A DNA stretch of 64,000 bases from Hysterangium stoloniferum (GCA_015178975.1 WHVD01000017.1:310001-374000), one strand, 5' to 3'; positions 23,205-35,667 are shown, numbered from the stretch's first letter. Made by a program: numbers and translations. The notes: generated by a model from the letters alone, not told the origin.

Positions 23205-26200
23205 TCGAGGATACCTCCTCCGGCTCCCTCACCATCTCCCTACATGAATTATGTTCCATGGTGCCGGACTTCGACGCCATGGATCTGGCGTGTTCTTTTT
23301 GTTCGTGTTGAGGGGAGCTGGGGTAGAGACATGGGTTTGATAATAGACTTGTTAGCCGAGTATATATTTATTTACGCAAACACGGCAATGCTTACCGTTT
23401 TAAACTCCCCCAGTGTGCGAAAATATTTCCTTCCAAGGGCTCTTTGAAACGCCCCGAACTACAGAACGTAGGGACCACAACCTCTGGCCTACCAGTGTGG
23501 GAATCGTCTGTATGATACTCGTGGGGTATGCTGTATTCTCGTCAATAAACATAACTAATTGCAGGAAAAAGAACTTACGTGGTTTCGAAGTTTGCCGGCC
23601 TGCGCTGACGGTGGACATGTCCGCAATCTACAAATTCTAATATATTTCGTTTTGCAAATTTTAACAGAAATTGAGTGTAATGAGCACGGAACAAACCTGA
23701 TGGTGCCCGCGGGTATGCGCGCACAGGCAGCGGCGTCGAATAATGCCTGTCAGATCGTTGTGAGTCAGAACTAAAAGGATGTCAGGAAAGAAATATTTCA
23801 AGTTGACATGGATTTTTTCCCGAAAGATTGCAATGTCACCTATTTCTGTACTCAAACTCATTCACATGTGGCGGCGGGAATGGTCCGCTGGGATCGCGTG
23901 TCAACGAAGCGGGTAAGGACGAGTCGTTCAAGATGGACGTCCCCACGCTCCCTGAGACGACGGCAAGTCGTCGATCTCTTGATTGCATCATCGCAGTATG
24001 CGGAAATTCGTTCCTGGATGCCTCCCCAAAAATCGCACGTCCCTCCCCCAATCTGCGAATAAACAATGATTGAGTATGCTACAAATGCTGCACAATGTGA
24101 TATGAAAACTCGTACGTCTGACTGCCTGCATTCCCCACTCCATCCGGGTCCCTTGGACTTCGAGCATTTGAAGACCTGGAGCACAATCAACCGTGCCGTT
24201 AGTGATCCAATCTCGAATAAAGTGGAAGTCAAATGGAAAATACACACTGGACATCATTTCCAGCGTGGGTCTGATGGTCCATTATTCTCCAGAGGTCCAT
24301 GAGAGGAATGTGGGTCAAGTGGGTGTAAAAGATACGTGGTTTTGAACCATCCCCGAAGCGAGGTTCCCACACCTGTCAAAGTCTCTGTACTTTTTCTGAA
24401 TATTCATATTCCAATCTCGGCCATTCTTCGTTTCAGCTAAGGCTCGGCAATTCCCTGTGCATTGTCTATTTTAACCTAATTAGCTTGCCGCATAGCCCCC
24501 TGAGTTCCGACCTAATTTGAATGCATAAGCTATAGTGCTGCGCTTCCCGGCTAGCTAGACGAACCAGATCGTCACAACCAACCCGTGTCGCTTTCACAGC
24601 CGTTGTAGGCCCCAAATTGTACCTCACTTAGCGCATGTCTCAACCACAACCACCTACAGAGTGTAGTAAACTAAATGCCATATAAATGTATGGAGTATTT
24701 TTATTTCACCGTTGTATTTCAATCAATAAGTCACTGTACCCGGCGAGATTTACGCGCCTGGGCGGGGTAAAGCCTGTCAAACCGCGTAAATGGTGGCGCC
24801 GCCCCCGGGCCACGCCCAGCCGCGGCCAGTTGTGCCGGCCGCACGGCATTACGGGATTTGGATTCTGTTGGAATTGGTGATGAAACCACCTTTTTCCTAG
24901 GGGCAGTTCACCCATTTCTTCACTTTTTCATAGGCTGATGCTAATTGTGGACCATTTTTTCTGAGGTTAATGCATGCCTGGGCCGTTCGCACTTCCACAC
25001 CGCTCGCAGTTTCCATTCACGCCCCACCCGCCCACCAACTCTCTCGCAGTCGGTCATGATTGATTTGCATCAGCGTAAATATCTTATTCCCCCCTCCTTT
25101 TCCCCCTTTCCCCCCCAATTTTAAGGGAGTTCTTTTTCATTGGTAGGTACGTGGAGATGGCATGTAGGGCACGACTTGTTGTAGACAGACTTGCAATATT
25201 GCTAAATAATAACAATAATAAAATGGATGCTGCGAGCCGGGAGAAAGTCTCCTCTGTTGGAAACCACTAACGTTGGCTTGAATCAAGTAAATGGACTACG
25301 TCACATCCATATATGTAACCCGCTTACTCATATCCGTATGGTACGAGTCGTTGCAGCTCGCTTACCGAATTCCCAAAATTCAACAACGGACTCAAAGGTG
25401 AGGGAAAAGTACAATTACGTCATCAGTGTATAATTCCATAATGCATACCAACTTAGACAAGGTTGCAACTATCAGCTAAATATAATTTCGCTCGTAATTT
25501 CCATCGTACAGTGCGTTTGCGATTTTTTCCTGCTCCAACAGATTTGGATTCACATGTCCTACTAGCATCGAACTTATTGCATATTTGTACTGATGGAATA
25601 TGATTCATCCGGTGAAGGTGCGGGTTTACATATTTAACGCGATTCTGTCATGTCCGTTAGACAATTATGAACAGTACCTCTACCGAACGGATACAACGAC
25701 ATCTTTGAATACACACTGCCTGCAATATGATGCTTCCACTGTGGGATATATGAAACTACGGTCGTTCCTAAATTCAGACATGATTCCCGCCAAGGTATTC
25801 GTCGCACAATGTTTAACGAGAATATGTGGTGGAAACTAAAAAGGGAGCTGCACGGCCGACCGAGTGGAAAATCAACGACTATATGCGCCGTTATATTTCA
25901 TCACAGGTTCGGGATTACCGTGAAACTAAAGGTATTCCACCTTGTTTGTGAATTCATGATCGGACCGTGCTGTGATCACTCAACATCCCCATTCATTGTC
26001 AGGACAACTCCAAAATACAAAAAAATAGGTGCGTTGGTGGGATTTTTGTTGGAAGTCTCACCCCATACATAATCATCATGCACGTCGACCTGGTGATCCG
26101 AAAATGTAGTTCAAACCGAAGATTGGGTGGGTCTCACCGCACTGAATCTTTGGGTGGCTGTACGAAACCGAATATAAGCGTGTTCCTTCAGTAGCAGGCA

Positions 26201-26828
26201 AATCTGCGCTGTGGCAATTTGTCACAGAAAACATAGATGCACCGCAATCTGCTGAGATGGTATATTTGAGGATGGGGATTTCATATCTGTCGGAGACGTT
26301 GTTGGACTTAGCTCAAGGCCAAAGTTGCTGAGGGTAGCAGCGGCATAGCGCCGGATTGGTATCTATTGCATTCATATTATTCATGGCGATGTAACCTCTC
26401 CCGAGTCGAATATGCAGATAAACCAGAGTGCCCTTAATTGTAACACTCGAGAACTCTTGAGTTCACACAGTATGAGATGATAACGGACTAGAGTATTATC
26501 AGCTGCCATGCGTCCTTTGGATGGTTGAGGATCTCATGAAGTGGAGGAAAGTAGTAGGGTAGCTTGAGAGTGTCCTGAAGCCTTTATGAATCACTGGGGG
26601 AATGGGCCTCGGTTAACTGGAGGCAATACGTTGGATTTCTGGTCATTGCAGATAGTGATAGAATTAAAATAGCACAGCTTTCCAACCCTGAGATTGAAAG
26701 CAGTTGAGAAAGGATAAAAGCTGTGAATCTCATGCAAGGACGGCCACCGGCTACACCTAAGCTGTTGGACTCAACCCTACATGTGAAATATTTATATCCA
26801 CTTGCTGTGAGCACAACTCCGGTACACC
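23205..26828. other. Gene-poor stretch
   Basis: No gene could be supported. Short frames at 23413-23640, 23808-24300 and 25600-26072 overlap on both strands without recognisable domains. The region contains a GC-rich block (24740-24860), annotated separately, and pyrimidine-rich sequence near 25080-25120. 26470-26830 is upstream of copy C. Confidence 0.45.
24740..24860. repeat. CpG-rich block with 9-bp inverted repeat
   Basis: This block has many CpG sites in an otherwise CpG-poor area. ATTTACGCG (24748-24756) and CGCGTAAAT (24783-24791) can form a hairpin with a 26-nt loop. Further palindromes GGCGCC and GCCGCGGC follow. No coding signal was seen. Confidence 0.5.
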
Positions 26829-26868
26829 AATTCCTACATCCAAAAAACCGAGTGCGTGCAGCTACGAG

Positions 26869-27557
26869 ATGAAAGAGGCACCCGCTGAGGTTTCTGTGGA
26901 AGCTGTCGAGGAACTACCTCCATTAGTTTCCCCAGTTGTACTGAGCTCAGAACAGCGTAGTCACATTGTTGAAACGGGAATGAGAGAAATATTCCGCCAA
27001 AAACTTCGGGAAAGGTGGGCCTGTAAGGGTCCTGGCCATGATTTATGTTATCGGGCTCCCGATGACGATCAACACATACCATTGTCTACTAATCATCTAG
27101 AGATATGGATCGACGATTTGGTGTGTATTTAATAATGTGAATATAACGGATCCAGAATGAGATTCGGACATTTTCAGTGCCAAGACCTGCCATGAACCAC
27201 CAGGTATTGTAAAGATGGTGAGAAGTGCCACCAACACAACATCTCTCAGTCCAGGGACTGGAGGGTGGATTCAGGACACTTTCAAGTATTGAAATTGGAC
27301 CCGGGTATTACTGTGGATTGTTTTTGGAAAGGGTCGGGATGAGACTCCTCTCCGCCCCAAAGAAAGCTATGTTGATGGCAAAACTGACGTTCTACATGGA
27401 AATGGTGCATCCAAACAAGGCACTTAACAGACTCCGGCGCAGATATTTAACCCCACTAAGACTGGGAAGACAGGACTTACTTCTCCAAAACTCGAGGAGG
27501 AGTGTTAGGAAAACGAGTATTGAAGAAGTAAACGCTCGTATGAAAAAGTACAGTTAG
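26869..27557 (+). CDS. Paralogue family copy C, unknown function
   Basis: Block one (26869-27130) reads ELPPLVSPVVLSSEQRSHIV, then EIFRQKLRERWACKGPGHDL followed by CYRAPDDDQHIPL, with the W-x-C-x5-H-x2-C arrangement also seen in copy B. An intron with GTGTGT donor and TTTTCAG acceptor (about 27119-27178) leads to block two (27225-27557) with SSIEIGPGYYCGLFLERVGM and KKAMLMAKLTFYMEMV, ending in a basic tail. The ancestral start codon (ATGCCT in copy A and D) is ATTCCT here at 26830. The next in-frame ATG is 26869, so the protein would be about 13 residues shorter at the N-terminus. Probably nuclear or cytosolic; no function recognised. Confidence 0.6.
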
Positions 27558-28189
27558 TAAATCTCTCAGCGAACGTTTTACCGCTGAGATACTTAAGACG
27601 TCTTTAGATCCTGTCAAGAATGAAGAGTATTGTTACACACCTACCCACGTCTTTGACGCGATGGCGCTAGTTGCAAAGCAGTGAACCTACTTCACTATTG
27701 GGGAAGTAATAGTGTAATGTGCTTAACATGAATTTTACCACGATGGAATTGTGACTATATGCGCTCTTAAATTGGCTCAAACTATGTAGCTTTAAATAAT
27801 TTGCAAATATTTCTCCAAAGCGAGTGAAGTAAAGAGCAACTGTACTGTCCCTCCTCCTGCTTCAGATAAAATGTGTCGTTGTTATCCAAGAGAAATGATT
27901 ATATATCGTGCCGAATATATGGAGCAAGAGCATCGGCGGGGCAACCATGGCCCTCCAACACTGATCTGGGGTTTTAATTAGACGTTACCCACACACCGGT
28001 GAAAGGTGTGGCGATGACACAAAGGAAGGAATGAGCCGCGAGGGTTAATTGTCCAAAGCAGTGACCGAGGAATTGATCGTTGATTGAGCCGCGCATTGTG
28101 TCACAATGTTGAAGAAAACAAGCGAGAATGGCGACGATATTCAGGCTGCGCCAAGTTGGTGTGTAGCGGCGATTTTATTACAGTATTAT
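27558..28189. other. Intergenic, nothing recognised
   Basis: No coding or repeat signal seen. An imperfect inverted pair, CACACACCGG and GGTGAAAGGTGTGG, lies near 27990. Confidence 0.4.
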
Positions 28190-28620
28190 AAAGCGATGAC
28201 GCGTATTGATAGAGTTGAACATAAAGCACACAATTTGGAAAATCAGCGTACAACTTGAACATGAGGTGCACAATTTGAACAAGTTTGAATGTGAGCAGGA
28301 CAATTTTGCCGGATATGGCAACGAGAGTGAAGCCGTCAAGAAAGAGTGATCCCCGCACAAGCGAAGTGACAATACTAATCTATCACACCCTACCATAAAT
28401 GAGCAATACTTAAACTCACCTGCTATGAGTACAACTCAGGTACACCAATGCCTACATTTAAAAAACCGAGCGCATGAAGCCATGACATGAACGAGGTACC
28501 CGCTGGGGTTTCTGTCGAAGCACCTCCATTGGTTTCGCCAATGGTTACAGAGCTCAGAACAACGGACTCAAAGCCCTATGACGGGAATAGAGAAATTATT
28601 TAAACAAGGGAAAATGTCAC
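28190..28620 (+). pseudogene. Copy D of the paralogue family: promoter plus truncated first exon
   Basis: 28190-28450 is the inverted counterpart of 8540-8860. ATGCCTACATTTAAAAAACC at 28450 is the family start, but a TGA follows within the first codons of one frame. The coding remnant (NEVPAGVSVEAPPLVSPMV) is cut at about 28600 and joined to sequence that in the left copy lies 0.9 kb away. A dead remnant. Confidence 0.6.
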
Positions 28621-28810
28621 TCTGTTTTTGAAGTATAATATAAATTTAAAGGTTAATGTTTTATTTACGAAGATGATTTGTGTTATATGATTTTACAGGG
28701 AGCAGCCCTTGAGACTGTGGGAAAGTTCCTTGTGACGGTGGTGTGGGCCAAGAAGCCTGCTCCTATCGAGCTTCGTATTTGAAGCGCCTAACTGACCTTG
28801 AGTTAAACTT

Positions 28811-30511
28811 ATGTCTTCGCAGTATGCAGGAGACAGTAGCTCCGCTGAGTCACAGATACCAGTTGTCTCAGGTATGGAATCAGATTTTACACTGTTTCGA
28901 ACCTGAAGCACGCAAACGGAAGCATCAGGAACGATCAACCGTGAACCTTCGCTGCGGCCTACTACGGTTCCCTCAAGCCCAACCAAGGCGGCATCCAGTG
29001 GCGGTAATGGCCTAGATAGCGAGGAAGGCAACCCCTATGCCAAGCACCTTCAATCGGATTCATCCATATGGTCGTCATATCTAAAGGAGACGGAAAAAGA
29101 GGATAAAGAACTTGCCAGTTCATTGCAAGTTGGTATCGACGAGCTTCTCATATTTGTAAACTCAATTCATTCTCCTTTATGGGATATTCAATTCATAGTT
29201 TCTCAGGCAGGCTTGTTTGGAGCGATTCTTACCGCTTTCCTGATCGAAAGTAGGAAAGATTTGCAGGTAGATCCTCTTCAGGAAATCCTCCACACACTCC
29301 AAAATCAGCTCGCTGCGACTACCTCTCCCTCTTTTGAAGTCTCCAAATCTTCCCTTATTGTCAACTATTTGTGGTTCAGTAGTCTCGGTCTGACCCTCTT
29401 CAGTGCGCTTTGCGCTGTACTTGCCAGGGAATGGCTCGCGAAGTATATTCCTGTATCCCCAGGAAGTCGCTCAACTGATGCATGTCAACGTCTCCTTCGT
29501 GTTAAGAGAGCGCAGCAGTGGGGCCTCGAGTCCGTTGTTACTGGCATCCCGCTTTTGATCCAACTAGCTCTCTTTCTTTTTTCTGCAGGTCTCGTCTTAT
29601 TCACCTGGAATAACAGCGTAGCTTTGGGCGTGCTTATGCTTTTTTTGACCGGATGCGGGATCGCGCTATATATACTTGGCACGTTATTTCCCTTGTTTTC
29701 CCCCGCCTGTCCCTTTCAGACAACAATGTCACGCCTTTTCCCGGTCGTCTCTGCAGGTGCAAAGTATGGGACATCCGGATTAGACGATCCTGGGTCTTTT
29801 TCATCAACATGGACATATCCATTTGGAATTTCCGAATGGCTAGAGAGCGTCTCTCGGTTCTTGGTCGAAGCACAGCGCAAGCCTCAACGGGCGAAACTTG
29901 AAGCTGATGTCCTGGCATGGGTGATTGAAAAATCTATGTCGGAGGAGACAGTTCAGGAGGCACTGAGTGCTGTAGCAGGTGCGAAACCATGTGAACAGTT
30001 GCGAATTGCCTTATGCCAACGAGCGGTAACGGAAAAATTATGCAAAATATTTGAAAGTTGCTTTCACGTTACCGCGGGCGTCGTCACCGTACGTGATGCA
30101 GACCTTGCCGAAGTTTCTCTCCTTGCAATGTCACGATGCCTATCGCCAGGAACAGACAAACTGATAGACGAAAAATACATTCACCCCTTCACAACCCTGA
30201 TAGAGGTCGGGAGACCCTTACATCGATTGGACAGTTTAGAGCCTTCCCTGAAGACATTGGGATTGGCGGTTCTTATTGGCATTAGCGTAAACATGGATGA
30301 GGGTAACCTAGGGGTGTCGACATCCTCAGACATTCAAACTCTGATCACTCTGGGTGCAGCACCTTACGAGCGACAGACTTTGATGATGGCTGCTATTGAT
30401 GGAGAATTGTCAGAGAAAGAGAACCTACGGGCAAGCTGCGAAGAGGTAATATTGGCATATTGGCATCTTAGTAAGGACATTTGTCATGGCTACAGGAAAG
30501 ACACTAATTGA
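28811..30511 (+). CDS. DUF6535 family membrane protein
   Basis: Exon 1 (28811-28871) codes MSSQYAGDSSSAESQIPVVS. An intron (28872-28922, 51 nt, GTATGG to AAG, CTGA branch) removes an in-frame TGA. Exon 2 runs to TGA at 30511, giving about 549 residues. After a disordered N-terminus comes SSIWSSYLKETEKEDKELAS and the hallmark LFGAILTAFLIESRKDLQ. Membrane helices follow at about residues 125-145, 185-205 (YLWFSSLGLTLFSALCAVLA), 240-262 and 265-290, with the usual AREWLAKY between them. The C-terminal 270 residues are soluble and helical. DUF6535 proteins are very common in Agaricomycetes and uncharacterised. The frame is intact. The inverted partial copy at 7.1 kb retains exon 1 and this intron, which supports the gene model. 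Confidence 0.82.
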
Positions 30512-30768
30512 TGAGCAGAGAATTGCCAGAGAATGCTGGAAGGGAAGGATGTTATAGCAGGTAAACTGTCCTCCTTACATCAATGAAAATACACTTCGCT
30601 AACGTTTTCGCATGGCCGGAAAAGGGAACAAGTGGATAAAGAGACTAGCACAATATAGTACGAACAGCTTTCAAAATAACACTGATAACGAAGAACTATT
30701 ACTGGTGAAATGTGGTAAGAGTATGCGAAGTGGAAAAGGAGTTTGATATAATATGCAGCGGTTTTCAG

Positions 30769-32552
30769 CGAATTTTCCAACTGGTATTTGTGGGGCCATT
30801 ACCCACATTATTCCACTTTTGAAGGACTCTGACAACACCGTTCGATCAAACGGAGTATCGGCCTTGGCGAAGCTTTCAGAACGAGGTTCGGTGGCTCATA
30901 ATGGAATGGTAATCTGGCTGAGATTTGATCACAGCCGAATTTCGAGCTGCGATTTCGGGTGCCATTGGCGACATCCTTGCACTTTTGACGGACACTGACG
31001 ACTCGGTTCGTTCAGACGGAATGACGGCCCTGGCGAAACTTTCAGAACAAGGTGCGGTGCCTCATAAGATGTGAACCCAGCTCACATTTAATCACAGCCG
31101 AATTTCGAGTTGCCATTTTGCGTACCATTCCCGACATTGTTGCACTCTTCAAGGAGGCCGATGACTGTGTTCGTCCGGATGCAGTATCGACCCTGGCCAA
31201 GTTTTCAGAACAGGGTGCAGTGCCTCATAATGGGATGAGAACCCAGCTGGCATTTGACTACAGCCGACTTGCGGCCTGCCATTGCTGATATCATCCCCAA
31301 CATTATTGCACTTTTGAAGGACACTGACAACTGGATTCGTTCAAAGGGAGTGTCGGCCTAGGGAAGTTTTTAGAACAGGGTGCAGTGACTCATAATGGGA
31401 TAGGAACCCAGCTGACCTTTGACCACAGCCGAATTGCAACTTGCCATTGCTGATGTCGTTCCCAACATTGTTGCACTTTTGAAGGACACTAACAACGGGG
31501 TTCGATCAAGTGGTGTATCAGCACTGGCCAAGCTTTCAAAGCAAGGTTGCATCGCATGCTCATGGAATGGGACCCCAGCTGACATTTGAACTCAGCCGAA
31601 TTTCGACCTGTCATTGTCATACTGTTGAAAGACTCCGACGCATCCGTTCGATAAAATTGTGTATCAGCACTGGCGAAGCTTTCGGAACAAGGTGCGGTGC
31701 CTCATAGTGGGATGGGGGCCCAGCTGACATTTGACGTCAGCCACATTTCGACCTGCCATTGTGGATGCCATGCCCGGCATTGTCATACTTTTGAAAGACT
31801 CACACGAATCTGTTCGGTCAAATGCTGTATCAGCACTGGCCAAGCTTTCGGAACAGGGTGCGGTGCCTCATATTGGGATGAGAACCCAGCTGACATCTGT
31901 TGACAGCCGACTTTCGAGCTGCCGTTTCAGGTGCGATTTCCGACATTGCTGCACTTTTGACGGACTCTACGTTCTCTGTTCGATCAATGGCAGCATCGAC
32001 CATGGTCAAGCTTTCAGAACAAGGTACGGTCCCATATAATGGGATGGGAATCCAAGTGACATTTGGCCACAGTCGAATTTTGGACTGCCCTCTCGACTGT
32101 GGCTGAATTTCCGGCTGCCATTGTGGATGCTATTCCTGACATGGTTGCACTTTTGAGGTTCTGGAGAGAATCCGATTGGTCAAATGGAGTATCGGCCCTG
32201 GTCAAGCTTTCAGAGCAAGGTGGGATGCGTCACAGTGCGGTGAGAATCTAGCTCACATTTCCACACAGCTGAATTTCGAGCTGCCATTTTGGATGCCATT
32301 CCCTCAATTGTTGCACTTTTGACGGAATCTAACCCCGACGCTCGATCAAACGCAGTATCGGTCCTGGCCAAGCTTTCAGAAGAAGGTGCGGTGCCTCAAT
32401 AATGGGATGTGAATCCAGCTGAAATCCTAACACAGCGCTATATCAAGATGTTATAGAGTGTGCCATTCCTGACATTGTTCCACTTTTGAAGGACCCTTAT
32501 GCCCTCATTCGTCCAAGGGCAGCATTTTTGCTGACCAAGTTATCTGAGAAAG
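30769..32552 (+). CDS. HEAT-repeat gene, one repeat per exon
   Basis: Eleven consecutive exon-intron units. Exons: 30769-30885, 30935-31051, 31098-31214, 31264-31379, 31429-31545, 31596-31691, 31741-31857, 31907-32023, 32073-32219, 32269-32385, 32436-32552. Eight are exactly 117 nt, coding a 39-residue helical repeat such as AEFRAAISGAIGDILALLTD followed by TDDSVRSDGMTALAKLSEQ. All introns are phase 1, 46-50 nt, mostly starting GTGCGGTGCC and ending with CAGCTGACATTTGACCACAG-like branch and acceptor. HEAT solenoids act as protein-binding scaffolds. Broken units: exon 4 has lost 1 nt and gained TAG, exon 6 has lost 21 nt and has a TAA, exon 9 carries a 30-nt partial duplication. Start and C-terminus were not found. 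It is a decaying gene or one that skips bad exons. Confidence 0.78.
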
Positions 32553-32958
32553 GTAGTCCAATAATTCTTCATGAAGCATTTCTCTCAAGTCTCCACAGCG
32601 AAGTTCCTTCCCTTTGTCAGGGGTCACATACTTGACGCTGTAGGTTTGTCTGACAACATGCGGCCATCGCCGCACGATCCCCCTTCAACTCCACTCCGAA
32701 GCTTTACTCTCCCCCCGTCTGCCCCACCCCATACTTATACATATAATGGCCATCTAGTCAATACGCCCTATACACACCACATCTCCCAATTCGCGACGGG
32801 GAGGTGAATATTGGGATTGGGTCGAGCATGGTTTTGAAATAAGAGATATATATAGTGGTGGAAACCACGCTATATCATTGAAGTATAATATAGACCTCCC
32901 CAGCGCTCTTCTTTCTCTTCCCTCCGGTTTGGTGAACAACATCTATTTTTTAGCCTAA
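32553..32958. other. Downstream of HEAT array
   Basis: A further short exon may begin at 32601 after CTCCACAG (AKFLPFVRGHILDAV). Beyond that no coding signal is seen. CTCCGGTTTGGTGAACAACA near 32923 recurs at 21064. Confidence 0.35.
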
Positions 32959-35346
32959 ACATGATGACAAGCCTTTGTTCATATGAAGAACTGTGTCTTT
33001 GAATGCACAGACCACTTTGAAATCAGACATTATTTTCAGGCCGTTCAGCTGGTGTGAGGTTCACTTTCACCCAATGATTTAGTCACGAGCTCCTTAGAGA
33101 GGCGGGTTCTTCACGTTTCGGCGCCTTAATTCGTATGATTGCTTTGGAAAAATTTTTTTTATGTGTGGTGTCTACTATATTAGGCATTGTCCATAATTAT
33201 GAAACCATAATCCGCAGGGGCACAGAAAATCTGGGGGTATGTTGTTTGTTCAGGTATGGTTATGCGAGGCATACCCGCAGCCATGACCGACCTTCAACGG
33301 CCAGGCACTGTAGCCTCCTACGGTAGAGTGCCACCTAATAATACTGACACAATGCGAGACACAGGGCTTCATAACAGTTACATCCGTAGATACGCAAAAA
33401 TCCTAGGGTACCTGTGTTTGCCACTAAAGCTCTTGTGACACCATGGTATGGCAGACAACGGCATCCCAAGAATTAGCTACACACAACCAGAGGAAGACAC
33501 GACACTGACCTCAGGTATTGTGGACAAAAGCAAAAGCCTGCGACTCAACAAAGAGTAGACACCAAAATAATAGGAAGAATATCAGACACATTGACCCCAC
33601 TCATCGCAATGCCCTCCGAGACAGAATTGTCTGGTCAGCAATGGCTATGAATCACGACCAATAGCCAACTACTTCCAATACGATACTGGCCCCATGCATG
33701 GTAATCTACGGGAGAGACATCAGCGGAAAGTAGAAAAGTGAACACGAAGTGGATAGAAAAGAGAAACAACCATAACAAGCCTTTATAACCTTTGTAGTGC
33801 CTCTATTCTGGTCTGTCGTCATGGAGTTTTAGGGCCCTGTCAATCAGTGGGCTCGTGTATGCAATGCAAGGGGCTCGGCCAATGATGGTCTAGAATTATT
33901 CCGGAAAGCGGATAAAAAAATCAAAAAAGGGGTTTATTATGCAAAAGAAAGACAGGTGTCAGTTTACGAGAAGGGGCAAAAAGGTGTCTAATTCAGTTTT
34001 CCGAATGGGGATCCAATTTCTACCCGAAGTGATTCTAAAATCAAACGCGGCCGAAATAACATGTTCGTCACCTGTAGAGTGATGAAAGTCTGAAGGGATG
34101 GTGTAATAAATCATTTTCCAGCTCGTAAAATCACTTAGGGCTTTCGATTAAGCTTTGAGAAACTGTTCCTTGATAAAAGAAGTTCTGCAGTGTACATTCC
34201 GCTCCGAATTTAAGGTCACATTAGATACTCTCAGTGTGTCTCGACTAAAAAATACAACAATGGGGTACATATAATTAAAACTAAGTAATTCATAGGTCCA
34301 CTTGCTACCGAATCGGCCGTTCATGTTCTCCTAACCTGTGCTCGAGAGGTCCTTCGTCCTACTGTATTAGCAGCAACTTGGCGAACTATTATTGGGCGGC
34401 TCACCACTGCTCTTGTTGTGGATATGGACGGATACTTAGGGCTTCCGATACGGCTGCTATACATATTAAACGGAATTAGAGTCATGTGAAAGTGTGCGAC
34501 TTAGTTCGTTGTACGTCATCATGATGAAGCAGAACGCGATTCTTTTGGTAAGCCTCCTAATGTCATGATCCGTGCTATGCTTCGAATTTCAAACGCCAAA
34601 TCACATCACGAAAATGAAGGGGAAAGCCCAAGATCTGGTGACCATCGCTTAGTGTGTCTGCGTTTTAGCCTTCTTTAAGCTTTTGTTTAGTTCTCGTTCC
34701 TTAGCCTGGGCCATCGGTGTGGCTACCACGACCTCAAACGTCTTACTCAATAATAATTCACTGAGGACTAGTATTTATCTTCTTTAATTTGTCTATAAAC
34801 TCGCCCTGTAAGCTTGTCCGACGTTGAAATGAGTCGGAGTTGTAGGGATCTGGTCGTGTCAGCCAACGCATGTATGTGTTTGCCACATGAAGCTGATCAT
34901 CAATAGACTTGCAAGCCCGATTCACACGTCTCAACGATTCCGTAGCTCCACTGGTAGATAAGCGTGCAGCGCCAAGAAAACGACCATTTGCTTCTTTTCT
35001 AGCACCTAGCCCTTTCAAAAACGTGTTCTCCTCATCCTCATTTGTTCCGCATCCCTCATCCCCTTGATTCGTTTTCGTTGCCAAATATTTTCTGGATGGA
35101 ACGTTAGTGCAGATGTGACAAAGCCGATGGCATAGCGGCGGTCATGGTAGTGGTTGGAGCAACTCTACTTGCCATTAGGTACCAAGCATGCATACACAAC
35201 TATGTAGAAGTTTAAAGCTTTCAGCCCAAGATATATTGACATAGCCTTGTGAATTTATCCTTTTGTCATTGCAAATACTAGTACAAAAAAAGTAATGTTC
35301 AGTATAAAGACACAGTTCTTCATATGAACAAAGGCTTGTCATCGTG
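32959..35346. mobile_element. Candidate DNA transposon or fold-back bounded by 38-bp perfect inverted repeats
   Basis: GATGACAAGCCTTTGTTC and onward (32963-33000) is repeated perfectly inverted at 35306-35343, 38 of 38 bp. Both ends extend a few bases with ACAT and (inverted) CAC. TAA occurs immediately outside each end (32956-32958 and 35347-35349), compatible with a 3-bp target duplication as in PIF/Harbinger elements, but no transposase is recognisable in the 2.4 kb between. It may be non-autonomous, dead, or simply an inverted repeat. Confidence 0.45.
34758..35084 (-). CDS. Hypothetical protein, 3' exon
   Basis: An open frame of about 108 codons ending in TAA. It is acidic at the N-terminus, then reads KGLGARKEANGRFLGAARLS, ESLRRVNRACKSIDDQLHVA and EFIDKLKKINTSPQ. 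It looks protein-like (helical, charged), and the frame stays open a few codons upstream of the first ATG. No family is recognised. It sits inside the inverted-repeat-bounded segment, so it could belong to that element or be a captured host exon. Confidence 0.4.
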   Translation of the reverse strand: MATKTNQGDEGCGTNEDEENTFLKGLGARKEANGRFLGAARLSTSGATESLRRVNRACKSIDDQLHVANTYMRWLTRPDPYNSDSFQRRTSLQGEFIDKLKKINTSPQ

Positions 35347-35667
35347 TAAGCACCATCGTGGCCAAATTGAGGAAGAGTGGCAACAATATTGATTTGGCGC
35401 TGCCATCTGTCGGTTCAGAACTACTACTACTAAATAATTGACGTTTATTGTTATAATAATATCGGGCTCAAATTATGCAATTTGCGTGCTGGGAACATTC
35501 TTCTTCGAATCTATCGCTGCGTCCTCCTTGGAATTTTTAAGATTTAGATTGAAGGGTCTTTAAGTCCGCCACCTGATGAGCTGTCACATCTGTCACATCC
35601 TCATAAATCCCTCTCCTCTTCCACTAGCACGCCCCTCATCAACCGCGACTAAATACTTTTAATAAAT

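Noticed and set aside
22866..23247. Plus-strand frames opposite the zinc-finger gene
   Set aside because: Shadows of the C2H2 gene, without domains.
24250..25440. Possible tRNA or structured RNA genes
   Set aside because: No A/B box pair with a cloverleaf was found; the GC-rich block has only a simple hairpin.
28904..28906. In-frame TGA as a nonsense mutation in DUF6535
   Set aside because: It lies within a well-formed intron and is present in both copies.
29123..29125. Start of the DUF6535 protein at 29123
   Set aside because: The codon is TTG and the frame continues upstream; ATG 28811 with a 51-nt intron gives a better N-terminus and is supported by the copy at 7.1 kb.
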